DNA of 14,290 nucleotides from Anaerolinea sp. (GTDB lineage Bacteria; Chloroflexota; Anaerolineae; Anaerolineales; Villigracilaceae), in assembly GCA_020720965.1 (NCBI GenBank), contig DYNS01000028.1:1-14290 (forward strand), given 5' to 3'. This document shows positions 13,394 through 14,290 of the stretch, in pieces. The stretch's first letter is position 1. Each line of letters begins with the position of its first letter. The notes beneath the pieces were generated by a model. The model was not told the origin of the DNA and ran no database searches. It saw only the letters and a list, made by a program, of their open reading frames with translations. A program made the position numbers and the translations under genes.

Positions 13394-14290
13394 TTAGTAA
13401 GCGGCGCTGGGCTGCCCGTATAACTGCTGCCGAATTTGAACCACCTGGCGGCGCAGGCGGTCATCCCGCTCCAGCATGTCGGCGATTTTGTCTATGGCGT
13501 ACATGACGGTCGTATGGTCGCGTCCGCCGAGCGCCTCGCCAATTTGGGGCAGGGATGCGTTGGATTCTTCCCGGAGGAGGTACATGGCAATTTGGCGGGG
13601 CAGGGCAATCTCGCGGGAGCGGTCTCGCCCTAGCAGGCTGTCGCTGCTGAGGTTGAAGGCGCGGGCGACGGCATCTACAATTTTTTCATGAGGCACCGAG
13701 CGGGATTGGGGGAGGAGGTCTGCGAGGGCGGTTTCTGCCAGGCGCAGGGTGAGGGGGGCGCCGCTTAAATCGGCGTAGGCGATGATGCGGTTAAGAGCGC
13801 CTTCCAACTCGCGGATATTGGATTGAACGCGGCGGGCTATCATTTCCATCACTTCGTTGGGAATTTGGCGGTTGCCACGTTCTGCTTTGTAGCGCAAAAT
13901 GGCGAGGCGGGTTTCAAAGTCGGGCTGCTGAATATCGGCAATTAAGCCCCATTCAAAGCGGGAGCGCAGACGTTCTTCCAGGGTGACGAGGGATTTGGGG
14001 GGGCGGTCGGAGGAGACGATGATTTGTTTATCCTGGCTGTGCAGGGTGTTAAAGGTGTGGAAGAATTCTTCCTGGGTGGATTCTTTCCCGGCAATGAATT
14101 GGATGTCGTCGATGAGGAGAACGTCTATCGAGCGGTATTTCTCGCGAAATGCCTGGGTGGTGTGACTGCGGATGGCGTTGATGAGGTCGTTGGTAAATTC
14201 TTCGGAGGAAACGTATAAAACGCTCAATCCGCGTTGGCAACAAGAGTTTCCAATGGCGTGCAGGAGGTGGGTTTTGCCCAGCCCAACGCC
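13394..14290 (-). CDS. dnaA: Chromosomal replication initiator DnaA (5' end outside window)
   Basis: The visible 298 residues cover most of the AAA+ domain and all of the DNA-binding domain IV. The frame is open to the window edge and begins at the Walker A motif: Gly1-Val-Gly-Leu-Gly-Lys6-Thr7-His, then Leu-Leu-His-Ala-Ile-Gly-Asn. Walker B is Leu-Ile-Asp60-Asp-Ile-Gln-Phe; Val-Ser-Ser-Asp-Arg-Pro-Pro (about 92-98) is sensor 1, and Arg-Ser-Arg-Phe-Glu-Trp-Gly-Leu (about 109-116) holds the arginine finger. Domain IV ends with the DnaA signature Gly-Arg-Asp-His-Thr-Thr-Val at about 256-262, which contacts DnaA boxes. A TTG at 14227 could be taken for a start but would remove Walker A, so the gene starts beyond 14290. 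The downstream neighbour is nadD rather than dnaN. No DnaA-box cluster was seen in the window. Confidence 0.97.
   Translation of the reverse strand, partial: GVGLGKTHLLHAIGNSCCQRGLSVLYVSSEEFTNDLINAIRSHTTQAFREKYRSIDVLLIDDIQFIAGKESTQEEFFHTFNTLHSQDKQIIVSSDRPPKSLVTLEERLRSRFEWGLIADIQQPDFETRLAILRYKAERGNRQIPNEVMEMIARRVQSNIRELEGALNRIIAYADLSGAPLTLRLAETALADLLPQSRSVPHEKIVDAVARAFNLSSDSLLGRDRSREIALPRQIAMYLLREESNASLPQIGEALGGRDHTTVMYAIDKIADMLERDDRLRRQVVQIRQQLYGQPSAAY

Noticed and set aside
14225..14227. TTG as the dnaA start
   Set aside because: The frame continues upstream to the window edge with an intact Walker A motif, so the true start is outside the window.

Overview
The window looks like chromosomal DNA (roughly 60% G+C by eye) from a Chloroflexota bacterium, probably of the Anaerolineae. 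The main clue is a lipoprotein with a long Thr/Pro-rich linker behind its lipid-anchored cysteine, a style common in that group. The gene families and weak Shine-Dalgarno use fit too. This assignment is inference; no rRNA gene or other phylogenetic marker apart from part of dnaA is present.

Layout. (1) 1-485, minus strand: a DUF1232/YkvA-type small membrane protein, followed 13 bases later by the start of a lipoprotein that leaves the window. (2) 486-653: a divergent intergenic region. (3) 654-12028, plus strand: ten co-directional genes, mostly overlapping by 4-8 bases or separated by 6-10 bases. In order they encode a flippase-like LPG_synthase_TM protein, a large polytopic GT-C-like protein, a second flippase-like paralogue, a GT4 glycosyltransferase, a second large polytopic protein, a second GT4 enzyme, a GerMN-like lipoprotein, an SpsF-type cytidylyltransferase, a putative GT-A glycosyltransferase and a GT2 glycosyltransferase. 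The only sizeable gap (97 bases, 10095-10191) is filled by a 13-base-period repeat array with inverted halves. (4) 12025-14290, minus strand: a YuiH-type molybdopterin oxidoreductase whose stop codon overlaps that of the last plus-strand gene, nadD, and the 3' two thirds of dnaA, with a strong intrinsic terminator between dnaA and nadD.

How it works together (inference). The plus-strand block reads as a surface-glycan or glycolipid operon. A CMP-sugar-forming enzyme activates a sugar, soluble GT4, GT2 and GT-A enzymes build glycans at the cytoplasmic face, two related flippase-like membrane proteins and two polytopic GT-C-like proteins act in or across the membrane, and a lipoprotein acts outside. 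No sugar synthase (NeuB-like), polymerase, ABC exporter or polyprenyl-phosphate sugar transferase is present, so part of the pathway must lie elsewhere. The flanking genes are housekeeping: replication initiation, NAD synthesis and a molybdenum-cofactor oxidoreductase.

The least explained items are the paired flippase-like paralogues around a GT-C-like gene, the inverted 13-base repeat array inside the operon, and the GerMN-like lipoprotein embedded among glycosyltransferase genes.
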